Source: Bacteroidales bacterium (lineage in GTDB: Bacteria > Bacteroidota > Bacteroidia > Bacteroidales > UBA932). From it: DNA of 52,754 bases. The position numbers were made by a program, and so were the translations under genes. The stretch is taken from NCBI GenBank assembly GCA_024398075.1, contig JAKSJM010000014.1, forward strand, positions 1 to 52,754, read 5' to 3'. Below the pieces are notes generated by a model, which was not told the origin of the DNA, ran no database searches, and saw nothing but the letters and a program-made list of their open reading frames with translations. Positions 9,007 to 16,069 of the stretch are shown here, in pieces (within the stretch, counting starts at the first letter, position 1; each line of letters starts with the position of its first letter).

Positions 9007-10070
9007 TGTTTTCATTTCGCACCACGCCGCTCCAGGATCAGCTGGACAAGGCCCTCATAGACGGAAAGGTGGGCTGTTTCTGCACCCAGAATTGCTGGGA
9101 TACAGAGACTGGCCGCTATATGTATGACATTTTCCGTGAGAGGGGAAATCTCCAGGTAATCTTCAATCCTCGTGATGCTGAGCTTACCCCTGATACAAAT
9201 CACATCCAGTTTACCCGCGAGGCCATTGAAGGACTCAATGCCATTGTCGTAGAGATTCAGGATGTCGGTTCGCGCTACTTCAACTATTCGCGTGACGTTT
9301 TTCATCTCATGTCAGTGATGAATGAGATGGAGGAAGCCCCTTCTCTCTACGTTGTAGACCACATAAACCCAGCGGGACGCACCGTAGAAGGCACTATTCC
9401 TGTCGTAGACAACGATTTGTGGGTGCCGAAGGTTGTGCATCGACACGGCTTGACCATTGGCGAACTTTGTCACCTATATTACAATGAGATCGGCGCGAAG
9501 TTCCCGCTTCATATCATCTCTGCGCGTGCCTCGTCAGCGGGACGCGACATTCTTCCTTGGGTGATACCGCCAGCATCCGATATCCCAGGCCTGTTCACCT
9601 GTGAGATGTATAGTGGTGGCGGCCTTTGGAACAGCACGAATATCACCCCAGGCATCGGTACGTCGAGACCTTATGAGTATTTTGGTGCTCCATTCATAAA
9701 GCCGGGTTCTGCCAATGATCTCCCTTCGCCAGAGGGGGTGATGATGCGTCCATGTAACTTCAGGCCTTCAGCTGGCCAGTATGCAGGGGAGTGGTGCTTC
9801 GGATACCAGATCATGCTGGCTCCAGGTGTTGAGTATCATTCTTTCCTACACACTTTGCAGCTTATGAGGTATATGGTTGAGCATTACTCACAGTTCGAGA
9901 TACGTGATGACTTTTGGTACAGACTTTCTGATCCTGTGGTGCAGGCTTATCTGAATGGGGAGATTACCTTTGATATCGTCCAGGAGCATGTAAAGATGGA
10001 AGAACAGAAGTGGATTCGCAAGGCAAAACGATTTACCTTGTATGAAGATCAGCCATATCGTATAAAATAG
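9006..10070 (+). CDS. DUF1343 / NamZ-like (GH171) protein without signal peptide
   Basis: A 354-aa protein of the DUF1343 family, whose characterised member NamZ is an exo-beta-N-acetylmuramidase removing MurNAc from peptidoglycan fragments. Family features seen are IQDVGSRYFNYS, DHINPAGR (the DRPNPxG position), HRHGLTIGEL, NSTNITPGIGTSRPYEYFGAPF and RPCNFRP. Two things differ from described secreted members. There is no signal peptide, so it is probably cytoplasmic. The usual PEHG-type motif near the N-terminus is replaced by NPRDAELTP. Its start codon overlaps the mutase stop, which links MurNAc recycling and amino-sugar supply. Activity is inferred, not shown. Confidence 0.7.
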   Translation: MFSFRTTPLQDQLDKALIDGKVGCFCTQNCWDTETGRYMYDIFRERGNLQVIFNPRDAELTPDTNHIQFTREAIEGLNAIVVEIQDVGSRYFNYSRDVFHLMSVMNEMEEAPSLYVVDHINPAGRTVEGTIPVVDNDLWVPKVVHRHGLTIGELCHLYYNEIGAKFPLHIISARASSAGRDILPWVIPPASDIPGLFTCEMYSGGGLWNSTNITPGIGTSRPYEYFGAPFIKPGSANDLPSPEGVMMRPCNFRPSAGQYAGEWCFGYQIMLAPGVEYHSFLHTLQLMRYMVEHYSQFEIRDDFWYRLSDPVVQAYLNGEITFDIVQEHVKMEEQKWIRKAKRFTLYEDQPYRIK

Positions 10071-10101
10071 TTTGCAAATAAGGGAATAATTCGTATATTT
10101 G
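10071..10101 (+). promoter_or_regulatory. Promoter for ribosomal protein L31
   Basis: TTTG (10071-10074), exactly 19 nt, then TATATTTG (10094-10101): full consensus. The leader to the ATG at 10139 is about 32 nt. Confidence 0.85.
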
Positions 10102-10138
10102 TGAGCTGTTTAAACAATAATCTTAAAATTTTAAGAAA

Positions 10139-10390
10139 ATGAAGAAAGGAATCCATCCCGAATCCTACCGTCTTGTAGCATTCAAGGATATGTCAAACGA
10201 TGTTGTGTTCATCACCCGTTCTTGCATTAACACCAAGGAGACCATCGAGGTCGAGGGCGTTGAATATCCACTCGTAAAGGTCGAGATTTCCAACACATCT
10301 CACCCTTTCTACACCGGCAAGACAAAGATCGTCGATACCGCTGGTCGTGTTGATATGTTCTATCAGAGATACAAGGCTAGAAAGAAGTAA
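10139..10390 (+). CDS. rpmE2: 50S ribosomal protein L31 type B
   Basis: Small basic 83-aa ribosomal protein of the large subunit. The start [11 protein letters not shown], the centre [10 protein letters not shown] and the end [15 protein letters not shown] are diagnostic for L31 type B. It has one cysteine and lacks the CxxC zinc ribbon of type A. It is monocistronic, with a consensus promoter upstream and a strong terminator downstream. Confidence 0.96.
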   Translation: MKKGIHPESYRLVAFKDMSNDVVFITRSCINTKETIEVEGVEYPLVKVEISNTSHPFYTGKTKIVDTAGRVDMFYQRYKARKK

Positions 10391-10412
10391 TTCTTTCGAC
10401 TTACATAGGTTC

Positions 10413-10449
10413 AAAAACCCGCAGTCACAAGGTGGCGAGCGGGTTTTTT
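10413..10449 (+). terminator. Rho-independent terminator after rpmE2
   Basis: An A run plus CCCGC (10418-10422) pairs with GCGGG (10439-10443), followed by six T residues; the A and T runs can extend the stem. Confidence 0.85.
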
Positions 10450-10479
10450 ATTTGCAACCTGGTTGCAAAACATATATGA

Positions 10480-10487
10480 TATCTTTG
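10480..10487 (+). promoter_or_regulatory. -7 promoter box for the TonB receptor/HMA operon
   Basis: TATCTTTG ends 21 nt before the ATG at 10509. There is no TTTG at the standard -33 distance; TTGC occurs at 10463-10466. Confidence 0.45.
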
Positions 10488-10508
10488 TATGGTTAATTGG
10501 TATTATAT

Positions 10509-12731
10509 ATGAAAATCAAGCATATTGTTGTTCTCTGCGCCTGTCTTTTCGGCTTAGATGCTGCAGCACAGGTCGTAGGAGTGGATGGAAAGCAGATTGA
10601 TACTACAAATATTTATGGCGAGCGCTCTGACAGCCTGAATGCTACAGTATTCGTATCTCGCCAGTCTACACTGCCTAAGGGCAAGGATATCCGTACTGAA
10701 GTTATCACTGCTGCTGGTCTTTGCAAGATGGCGTGCTGTAACCTCGCTGAGAGCTTTGAGAATTCAGCCAGTGTCACTGTAGGCTATTCGGATGCCGTTA
10801 CCGGTGCTCGTCAGATCAGGCTCCTTGGCCTCTCTGGTACATATACTCAGATGCTGGATGAGAATCGCCCAGTAATGAGAGGACTCCATGCTCCGTTTGG
10901 ACTTTCGTATGTCCCTGGTCAGTGGCTTGAGAGCATTCAGATCGCGAAGGGCGTTTCTTCTGTCATCAATGGCGTTGAAGGAATGACAGGCCAGATAAAC
11001 ATGGAACACAGAAAGCCTACAGATGAAAAGCCACTTTTCATCAATGTGGCTGCCATGAATGATACTAAGCTTGACTTCAACATTGCCTCATCACTCCAGT
11101 TCAATGATTCATGGAGCACTGTTCTTCTCGGACATGTTTCTGGAAATCTCATGGCTATGGATATGAACAAGGATGGTTTCATGGATGATCCTAAGATGCT
11201 CCAGTTCAACTTCTCAAACCGCTGGCTGTACTTTGATCCAGATGGCCTCCAGGTTCGATTCGGCGTACGTGCTATCCGTGATTCACGCATTGGCGGTCAG
11301 ATGCTCGAAGATGAAAAGGGCGAGAAGCATATCTTTGACCATAATCATGAGTATGATTTCATAAATGAATCATCTGCGTCAAATGTCTGGGGCTCTAATA
11401 TACTCAACAGATCCATTGATACATACGTCAAGGTAGGTTATCCTCTCGATGAGGATGGATGCACGAGCATTGCCCTTGTGGCTGACTACAACTATCAGGA
11501 TTCTGATATGTATTTCGGAAAGACAAGCTACCTGGGAGGACAGCACTCTGGATTCCTGAACCTTCTCTATCAGGGTGAGATCAATGAAGACAACAAGTTC
11601 ACCGTCGGACTTAGTGGCATGGCTGACCTGTATGATGAGTCGCTTGCTAGGTATGTATTTACGGGAAGCAAGAGCAAGTTTGAGCATAATGGAAAAACTT
11701 CGCTCGCAAATGCAGGTGCTTTCGGAGAGTATACTTTCCACAGCGGAGATGTGTTCTCTGCCATCATGGGCCTTCGTGCAGACTGGTATAATGCCATCGG
11801 CAAGGTGAAGGTGTCCCCTCGCCTTACCCTCAAGTACACGCCTCACAAGTCCATTGTCCTTCGTGCAAATGGTGGTAGGGGATTGAGGTATTCTACGCCA
11901 TTGATCGATAATATCGGAGTCTTCTCCACTGGCAAGCCATTCTATGCACCAGTGAAGGGAGAGTCGTTCACCGACCACATCCTCGAGGATGCCTGGACTC
12001 TCGGCGCAAACGGCACCTACTATTTCCCTGGAGATCTCGGCGCATACATCAGCTTCGACTACTTCCATACCATGTTCAATCAGCAGATGATCGTGGATTA
12101 TGAGTTTATGCCAAACACTATCTCATTCTACGCGTCGAATGGAAGCAAGTCATTTACAGACAATTATCAGGCTGATTTCTCCATTGAGCCTTTCAGGGGA
12201 TTCACTGTGACCACTACTTTCCGCTACACAAATGCGATGATGAGCCTGCTTACGCCAGTCGCTGTCGATGGCATCGATGCGTCGCATTCTGCATTGAGAA
12301 TGATCGAGAAGCCTATGACAAGCCGTTTCAAGGGAGTGCTCAACCTCCAGTACGCGACAAACCTCAACAAGTGGATCTTTGACTTCACCGCCTCAGCAAA
12401 TGGCCCATCCAGACTCTATGACTTCATGGCTACTCAGGACTGGGTCAATGCTTCAGAAGGTCAGCTCTACCTCAAGGATAGCCACGCATATTCGAAGACT
12501 TATCCTCTTCTCTACTGCCAGGTGACTAGACGTTTCAAGGGCATTGACATCTATGTCGGTGGAGAGAACCTCACGAACTTCACCCAGAAGAATGTGATCT
12601 TTGGTGACAAGGCTTCCAATGGCTTTGTCAACGCATCCGCCCAGAACTTCGATGCAAGCTGCATCTGGGGACCACTCATGGGTGTCAAGCTCTACGCTGG
12701 TCTTCGTCTAACCATTTGGAAAACAGAATAA
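10509..12731 (+). CDS. TonB-dependent receptor with Cys-rich plug, metal-linked
   Basis: A 740-aa outer membrane active transporter. A signal peptide ends near DAAAQ (residues 16-20). The plug domain starts around residue 55 and carries GLCKMACCNLAESFE (Cys72, Cys76, Cys77), then the QIRLLGL and GVSSVINGVEGMTGQIN segments typical of TonB plugs. A 22-strand-type barrel follows. There is no N-terminal carboxypeptidase-like domain and no SusD partner, so it is not a SusC. The gene 15 nt downstream encodes a periplasmic HMA domain, so the cargo is probably a transition metal or metal chelate; this is inference. The upstream TTG at 10497 was rejected in favour of ATG 10509, which begins the signal peptide. 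Confidence 0.85.
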   Translation: MKIKHIVVLCACLFGLDAAAQVVGVDGKQIDTTNIYGERSDSLNATVFVSRQSTLPKGKDIRTEVITAAGLCKMACCNLAESFENSASVTVGYSDAVTGARQIRLLGLSGTYTQMLDENRPVMRGLHAPFGLSYVPGQWLESIQIAKGVSSVINGVEGMTGQINMEHRKPTDEKPLFINVAAMNDTKLDFNIASSLQFNDSWSTVLLGHVSGNLMAMDMNKDGFMDDPKMLQFNFSNRWLYFDPDGLQVRFGVRAIRDSRIGGQMLEDEKGEKHIFDHNHEYDFINESSASNVWGSNILNRSIDTYVKVGYPLDEDGCTSIALVADYNYQDSDMYFGKTSYLGGQHSGFLNLLYQGEINEDNKFTVGLSGMADLYDESLARYVFTGSKSKFEHNGKTSLANAGAFGEYTFHSGDVFSAIMGLRADWYNAIGKVKVSPRLTLKYTPHKSIVLRANGGRGLRYSTPLIDNIGVFSTGKPFYAPVKGESFTDHILEDAWTLGANGTYYFPGDLGAYISFDYFHTMFNQQMIVDYEFMPNTISFYASNGSKSFTDNYQADFSIEPFRGFTVTTTFRYTNAMMSLLTPVAVDGIDASHSALRMIEKPMTSRFKGVLNLQYATNLNKWIFDFTASANGPSRLYDFMATQDWVNASEGQLYLKDSHAYSKTYPLLYCQVTRRFKGIDIYVGGENLTNFTQKNVIFGDKASNGFVNASAQNFDASCIWGPLMGVKLYAGLRLTIWKTE

Positions 12732-12746
12732 TCAAACCCTAATGAT

Positions 12747-13076
12747 ATGAATAAGTCAATCGTAATCCTTGCAGCAGCAGCTTTCATGCTTTGCGCTCCA
12801 TCTGTATCTTCTTTTGCCGCTAGTGAGCCATCAAGCTCTGAGATTTCAGCACCAAAGCCTAAGAAGGATATCAAGACAGTTACATTCAAGAGCAATCTTC
12901 ATTGCGCAAACTGCGCAAAGAAAGTTCAGGAGAACATCGCTTTCGAGAAGGGCGTAAAGGATCTTAAGGTAAGCGTCGAGAACCAGACCATCGTAGTTAC
13001 ATATGATGCGACCAAGACTTCTGAGGAGAAGCTTGCTGCAGCTATCAAGAAGCTTGGATATAAGGCTGAGAAATAG
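12747..13076 (+). CDS. Exported heavy-metal-associated (HMA) domain protein
   Basis: A 109-aa protein with a signal peptide (about residues 1-25), a short Ser/Pro/Lys linker and one HMA ferredoxin-like domain (about 42-107). The metal site reads LHCANC, with Cys53 and Cys56 matching the MxCxxC loop of copper/zinc/mercury chaperones; His52 replaces part of the usual MT. It is co-transcribed with the TonB receptor (15-nt gap) and probably binds metal in the periplasm. The gene ends 1 nt before the convergent priA-like gene. Confidence 0.85.
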   Translation: MNKSIVILAAAAFMLCAPSVSSFAASEPSSSEISAPKPKKDIKTVTFKSNLHCANCAKKVQENIAFEKGVKDLKVSVENQTIVVTYDATKTSEEKLAAAIKKLGYKAEK

Positions 13077-13077
13077 C

Positions 13078-14910
13078 TTATACAGGGTCTACATCGATGG
13101 TGATGTGGCCTGGGTACTTGAATGACTTTTCGAAGTCAGTGATGGTGGCGTAGATGGATTCCTTCTGCGCCACTAGTTCTTTTGTGCGTGGTAGCAGTGC
13201 CCTTATGGACATGGAAGGCGTTTCTTCGCCTCTGTGGGGCTCTTTAGGCAATGGGCCAATGGCGTTTACGGGTAAAGCCTTTACGAGCTCATGTGAGAGC
13301 TTTTTTAGGCGTGCTTCATTGGCATCTCTCACCGTGATTTCGATCATTCTCGAATACGGTGGAAAATCGAAGTCCTTTCTCTCCTCCAGAAGGGTGCTGC
13401 CATCATATTTGTCGAGCATCTGCTGAAATATAGGATGCTCTGCTTGGGATGTCTGGATCACTATTCGCGCTCCATCGCTTCTTGATCTCAGCTGGGATAG
13501 AAGCTGGAGTGCTCTTTCATCAGCCCGAAAATCTTCTCGTTTGAGAAGGTATTCTGCGTGAAGGACTGCTATTAATGAATAGCCTTCCAGTCTCATGTTC
13601 TTGGATGCGTAAGTGGTCTTGATCTCGCAGTCTAAATGCTCGTGGACAGCTGCCACTAACTCGTCATTTGGGTTCCATGGAAGTAGTGTCAGTACCTTTC
13701 CGCCAGTCTCATTTACAGCTTCCAAAAGCTTTCTCGACACCTCTCCAAGCATGCCGTTTTTACGCTTCTCTGCGAATGTGTCAATTACTTCTATATCAGT
13801 GGTATATGCACTTTCTCCTAAAGTGATGCTTGCATACTTGCCACAGATGACATTATGTATGCTTTCAAGCGATGGTGTAGCAGAGCCAAGCACAACGCTG
13901 CAGGCGTGTATGCGTGACAGCATGACTGCAGCATCCCTGCCGTGATACCGTGGTGCAGGGGAGTCCTGCTTGTATGAAGTGTCATGCTCTTCGTCGACGA
14001 TTATGAGGCCTAGCTGGGCGAAAGGGAGGAACAGAGCGGAGCGTGTGCCGAGAATGAGACGCCCAGCGCCTTTCTCCCTAAGTTTGGCGGCGACTTCTCT
14101 TCGTGAAACGACGCTCTCATGCGAGTGGAAAGTCAGCAATCTACCAGGGAAAACATCTTCCAATGTGTCTGTCAGTTGCTCGGTGAAGACAATTTCAGGC
14201 ACCATGAAGAGTACATCTTTGCCATCAGCCAGTGTGCTGGCTGCAAGTCTAATGTATGTGTCGAGTCTGTCTGAACCTTGGATTAGGGTGACGCCACCCT
14301 CAAGTGCCTTGTGGAGCGGCTCTGGCAGGCTTTCTGTCTGGACTGAATCAAGAGCTGTTTCTTCCTTTGTCCTTGAAGCCACTCTCTTCATGGCTTCTTC
14401 TGACTTGAGTATCTGTTCGAGAATACTATCTCTTTCTGACTCAAGTCTTTCCGTTACGCTCTCGCTATGCTTTTTCGCAAGCATTTCCTCTTTCTTCGCA
14501 AGTCGCTGCCTTAGCCTCGCGATACGCTCCGCTATCGAGGCTACCTTACGCTCCTTGCTTGCCCTCATTCGCTCCCTGACGCCTGCGGCCGTCTTTTCGC
14601 TCTTCGTCCTTCCTTCTGGATATGCAGCCTTGTATACTTCTCCTACTGTACACAGATAGTATTTGGCAATGAATTTCCAGAACTTTATCTCTTCCTCTGT
14701 GATGATTTCGAGGTCGTGCTCTATAGAGCAGACCGAAAGAATTTTGTCGAGAGGAACGTCCGGACTATCAACCAGTTCTGATACTACTGCCACATATTCT
14801 TTTCTCGCGAAGCTGACTCGTACGCGCTCGCCAACATAGACCTCGGAGTCCGTTCTATAGTACGGCTCCCAGCTCAGTTTCAATGGCAGTATGCATTTGA
14901 TAAAAGTCAT
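13078..14910 (-). CDS. priA: PriA-like primosomal protein lacking Walker A and zinc domain
   Basis: A 610-aa homologue of the replication-restart helicase PriA, which is usually about 730-830 aa. The N-terminal 3'-end-binding domain (1-100), DEEHDTSYKQ (306-315), GSATPSLES (342-350), FRADERALQLL (461-471), FPPYSRMI and the terminal DVDP are recognisable. Missing are Walker A (expected GxTGSGKTE; residues 211-220 read QGSDRLDTYI), all eight zinc-binding cysteines, the GTQMxxKGxxF motif, and motif VI (expected QVAGRAGR; here QLRSRSDG, 473-480). The reading frame is open throughout, so this is lineage-specific reduction rather than a fresh pseudogene. Helicase activity is unlikely; a DNA- or partner-binding role is possible. 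A Lys/Glu-rich coiled coil lies at about 115-180. Confidence 0.8.
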   Translation of the reverse strand: MTFIKCILPLKLSWEPYYRTDSEVYVGERVRVSFARKEYVAVVSELVDSPDVPLDKILSVCSIEHDLEIITEEEIKFWKFIAKYYLCTVGEVYKAAYPEGRTKSEKTAAGVRERMRASKERKVASIAERIARLRQRLAKKEEMLAKKHSESVTERLESERDSILEQILKSEEAMKRVASRTKEETALDSVQTESLPEPLHKALEGGVTLIQGSDRLDTYIRLAASTLADGKDVLFMVPEIVFTEQLTDTLEDVFPGRLLTFHSHESVVSRREVAAKLREKGAGRLILGTRSALFLPFAQLGLIIVDEEHDTSYKQDSPAPRYHGRDAAVMLSRIHACSVVLGSATPSLESIHNVICGKYASITLGESAYTTDIEVIDTFAEKRKNGMLGEVSRKLLEAVNETGGKVLTLLPWNPNDELVAAVHEHLDCEIKTTYASKNMRLEGYSLIAVLHAEYLLKREDFRADERALQLLSQLRSRSDGARIVIQTSQAEHPIFQQMLDKYDGSTLLEERKDFDFPPYSRMIEITVRDANEARLKKLSHELVKALPVNAIGPLPKEPHRGEETPSMSIRALLPRTKELVAQKESIYATITDFEKSFKYPGHITIDVDPV

Positions 14911-14929
14911 TTTTCCCTCTCGTTATACA

Positions 14930-14937
14930 CAAAGGTA
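14930..14937 (-). promoter_or_regulatory. -7 promoter box for the priA-like gene
   Basis: On the minus strand TACCTTTG ends 19 nt before the ATG at 14910. It lies only 21 nt from the opposing -7 box at 14959-14966, so the two divergent promoters must overlap. Confidence 0.45.
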
Positions 14938-14958
14938 CGCATTTTGAAATGAATTCGC

Positions 14959-14966
14959 TATATTTG
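14959..14966 (+). promoter_or_regulatory. -7 promoter box for the collagen-like lipoprotein
   Basis: TATATTTG ends 21 nt before the ATG at 14988. No -33 TTTG lies at 19 nt. Confidence 0.45.
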
Positions 14967-14987
14967 CATTTCAAAGGAAAATCTATT

Positions 14988-15449
14988 ATGAAAAGAATTC
15001 TTCAGATCTTCGCAGCTTTCGCGATAGCATTGGCTGCATGTTCATGTCAGGGACCTATGGGACCTAGAGGCCCTAAGGGTGAAGATGGTGAGGGTATGAA
15101 CTGGGAAGTCCTCTCACTCAATTGTCCTGCAAATGCGTGGAGCAAAATTGATAATGGCGATGGAACTTACTATTATACAGCACATTTCAAGGTTGATGCC
15201 TTGACGAAGCTTATCTGTGAGGAAGGAAACGTAAACTGCTTTGTGGTTTACTCTGATGGTGTTCAGGCAAACCTTCCATCCATTCGTTACTACCATGGTT
15301 CTGACTCTGGTGGCGACTTCTACTGGCAGACATCTACAGACTTCGAGTTCGCTCCAGGCAGCGTGGATGTTTATTACACCACAAGCGACTTCTACTATCA
15401 GCCTGATGAACCAGGTGTGAGAAGTTTCCGCCTTGTACTTCAGTGGTAA
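14988..15449 (+). CDS. Small lipoprotein with collagen-like GxY triplets
   Basis: A 153-aa lipoprotein of unknown function. The signal peptide ends in LAAC, so Cys18 is the probable lipidated residue (Cys20 is an alternative). It is followed at once by collagen-like triplets GPM GPR GPK GED GE (residues 22-35), then an aromatic-rich, probably all-beta domain of about 115 residues. Surface or periplasmic location follows from the lipobox. Start 14949 in the same frame lies before the promoter -7 box, so ATG 14988 was used. Monocistronic, with a terminator downstream. The larger lipoprotein at 32780-34912 also carries collagen-like repeats but is not otherwise similar. Confidence 0.75.
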   Translation: MKRILQIFAAFAIALAACSCQGPMGPRGPKGEDGEGMNWEVLSLNCPANAWSKIDNGDGTYYYTAHFKVDALTKLICEEGNVNCFVVYSDGVQANLPSIRYYHGSDSGGDFYWQTSTDFEFAPGSVDVYYTTSDFYYQPDEPGVRSFRLVLQW

Positions 15450-15470
15450 AGGAAACGCTTTTATATGATT

Positions 15471-15499
15471 AACGCAGCCTGTTTTGGCTGCGTTTTTTT
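15471..15499 (+). terminator. Rho-independent terminator overlapping the dtd stop codon
   Basis: AACGCAGCC (15471-15479) pairs with GGCTGCGTT (15486-15494), and the T run continues to 15499. The minus-strand dtd stop codon occupies 15498-15500, so the T run doubles as the end of the opposing gene. Confidence 0.9.
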
Positions 15500-15950
15500 A
15501 TTCTTTTAATCTGGAATCGATTATGATGGTCACCGGGCCGTCGTTAAGCAGTTCGACCTTCATGTCGGCCCCGAATATTCCCTTCAGGACTGGCCTACCC
15601 GCAGCATCCTCAAGAAGTGAACAGTACTTTTCGTACATTGGAATTGCAAGCTCATGCCCGGCCGCCCTTATGTAGGATGGGCGATTTCCTTTCTTTGTTG
15701 AAGCTGTGAGAGTGAACTGAGAGATGGCAAGCAGTTCGCCATCAATGTCCACGACGCTCCTGTTCATCACGCCATTCTCGTCGTCGAAAATCCTCATTCC
15801 TGCGGTTTTCGACGCTATCCATTGGGCATCTTCTTCGGTGTCTCCATTTTCTACACCTACCAGAACCATCAAACCCTTTCCTATGCTTGAAATCAACTTG
15901 CCTTCGACAGTGACGGAGGCATGCTTAACTCTTTGGATAACTAATCTCAT
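15498..15950 (-). CDS. dtd: D-aminoacyl-tRNA deacylase
   Basis: A 150-aa cytoplasmic proofreading enzyme that hydrolyses D-aminoacyl-tRNAs (and Gly-tRNA-Ala). The start MRLVIQRVKHASVTV, the SQFTL motif (77-81) and the cross-subunit Gly-cisPro motif NDGPVT (136-141) are all diagnostic. Length is standard. The start codon is fixed by the family's invariant N-terminus, and a TATATTTG box lies just 7 nt before it. Confidence 0.96.
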   Translation of the reverse strand: MRLVIQRVKHASVTVEGKLISSIGKGLMVLVGVENGDTEEDAQWIASKTAGMRIFDDENGVMNRSVVDIDGELLAISQFTLTASTKKGNRPSYIRAAGHELAIPMYEKYCSLLEDAAGRPVLKGIFGADMKVELLNDGPVTIIIDSRLKE

Positions 15951-15957
15951 AATGATG

Positions 15958-15965
15958 CAAATATA
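15958..15965 (-). promoter_or_regulatory. -7 promoter box for dtd
   Basis: On the minus strand TATATTTG ends 7 nt before the dtd ATG, implying a leaderless or ultra-short-leader transcript. No TTTG at -33. Confidence 0.5.
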
Positions 15966-15985
15966 GCGTTTTTCCTCTCTAATGC

Positions 15986-16016
15986 ATTGTACATTGAAGG
16001 ATTAATAGTAAATTTG
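15986..16016 (+). promoter_or_regulatory. Promoter of the nine-gene envelope O-acetylation operon
   Basis: ATTG (15986-15989), 19 nt, then TAAATTTG (16009-16016); one mismatch in -33. The leader of about 48 nt is GC-rich and contains GCGC-TTCTT-GCGC and further CG-rich repeats. No other clear promoter is seen before 26151. Confidence 0.6.
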
Positions 16017-16057
16017 CGCTTCTTGCGCCTACACGCACGCATTATACACGTACGCGC

Positions 16058-16063
16058 GAGGAG
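16058..16063 (+). promoter_or_regulatory. Shine-Dalgarno-like GAGGAG before the esterase-LysM gene
   Basis: GAGGAG stands 6 nt before the ATG at 16070. Such a site is unusual in this window, where starts generally lack any purine-rich ribosome site, as is known for Bacteroidetes. Confidence 0.4.
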
Positions 16064-16069
16064 TTTTGT

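Noticed and set aside
11379-12068. 229-aa minus-strand open frame inside the TonB receptor gene
   Set aside because: Shadow of the receptor in another frame; no domain features.
13970-14659. 229-aa + strand open frame inside priA
   Set aside because: Ser/Leu-rich antisense shadow. The minus-strand PriA homology is convincing over the whole region.
13078-14910. priA-like gene as a plain pseudogene
   Set aside because: No stop or frameshift; the losses are clean, multiple motif replacements while flanking domains stay well conserved.
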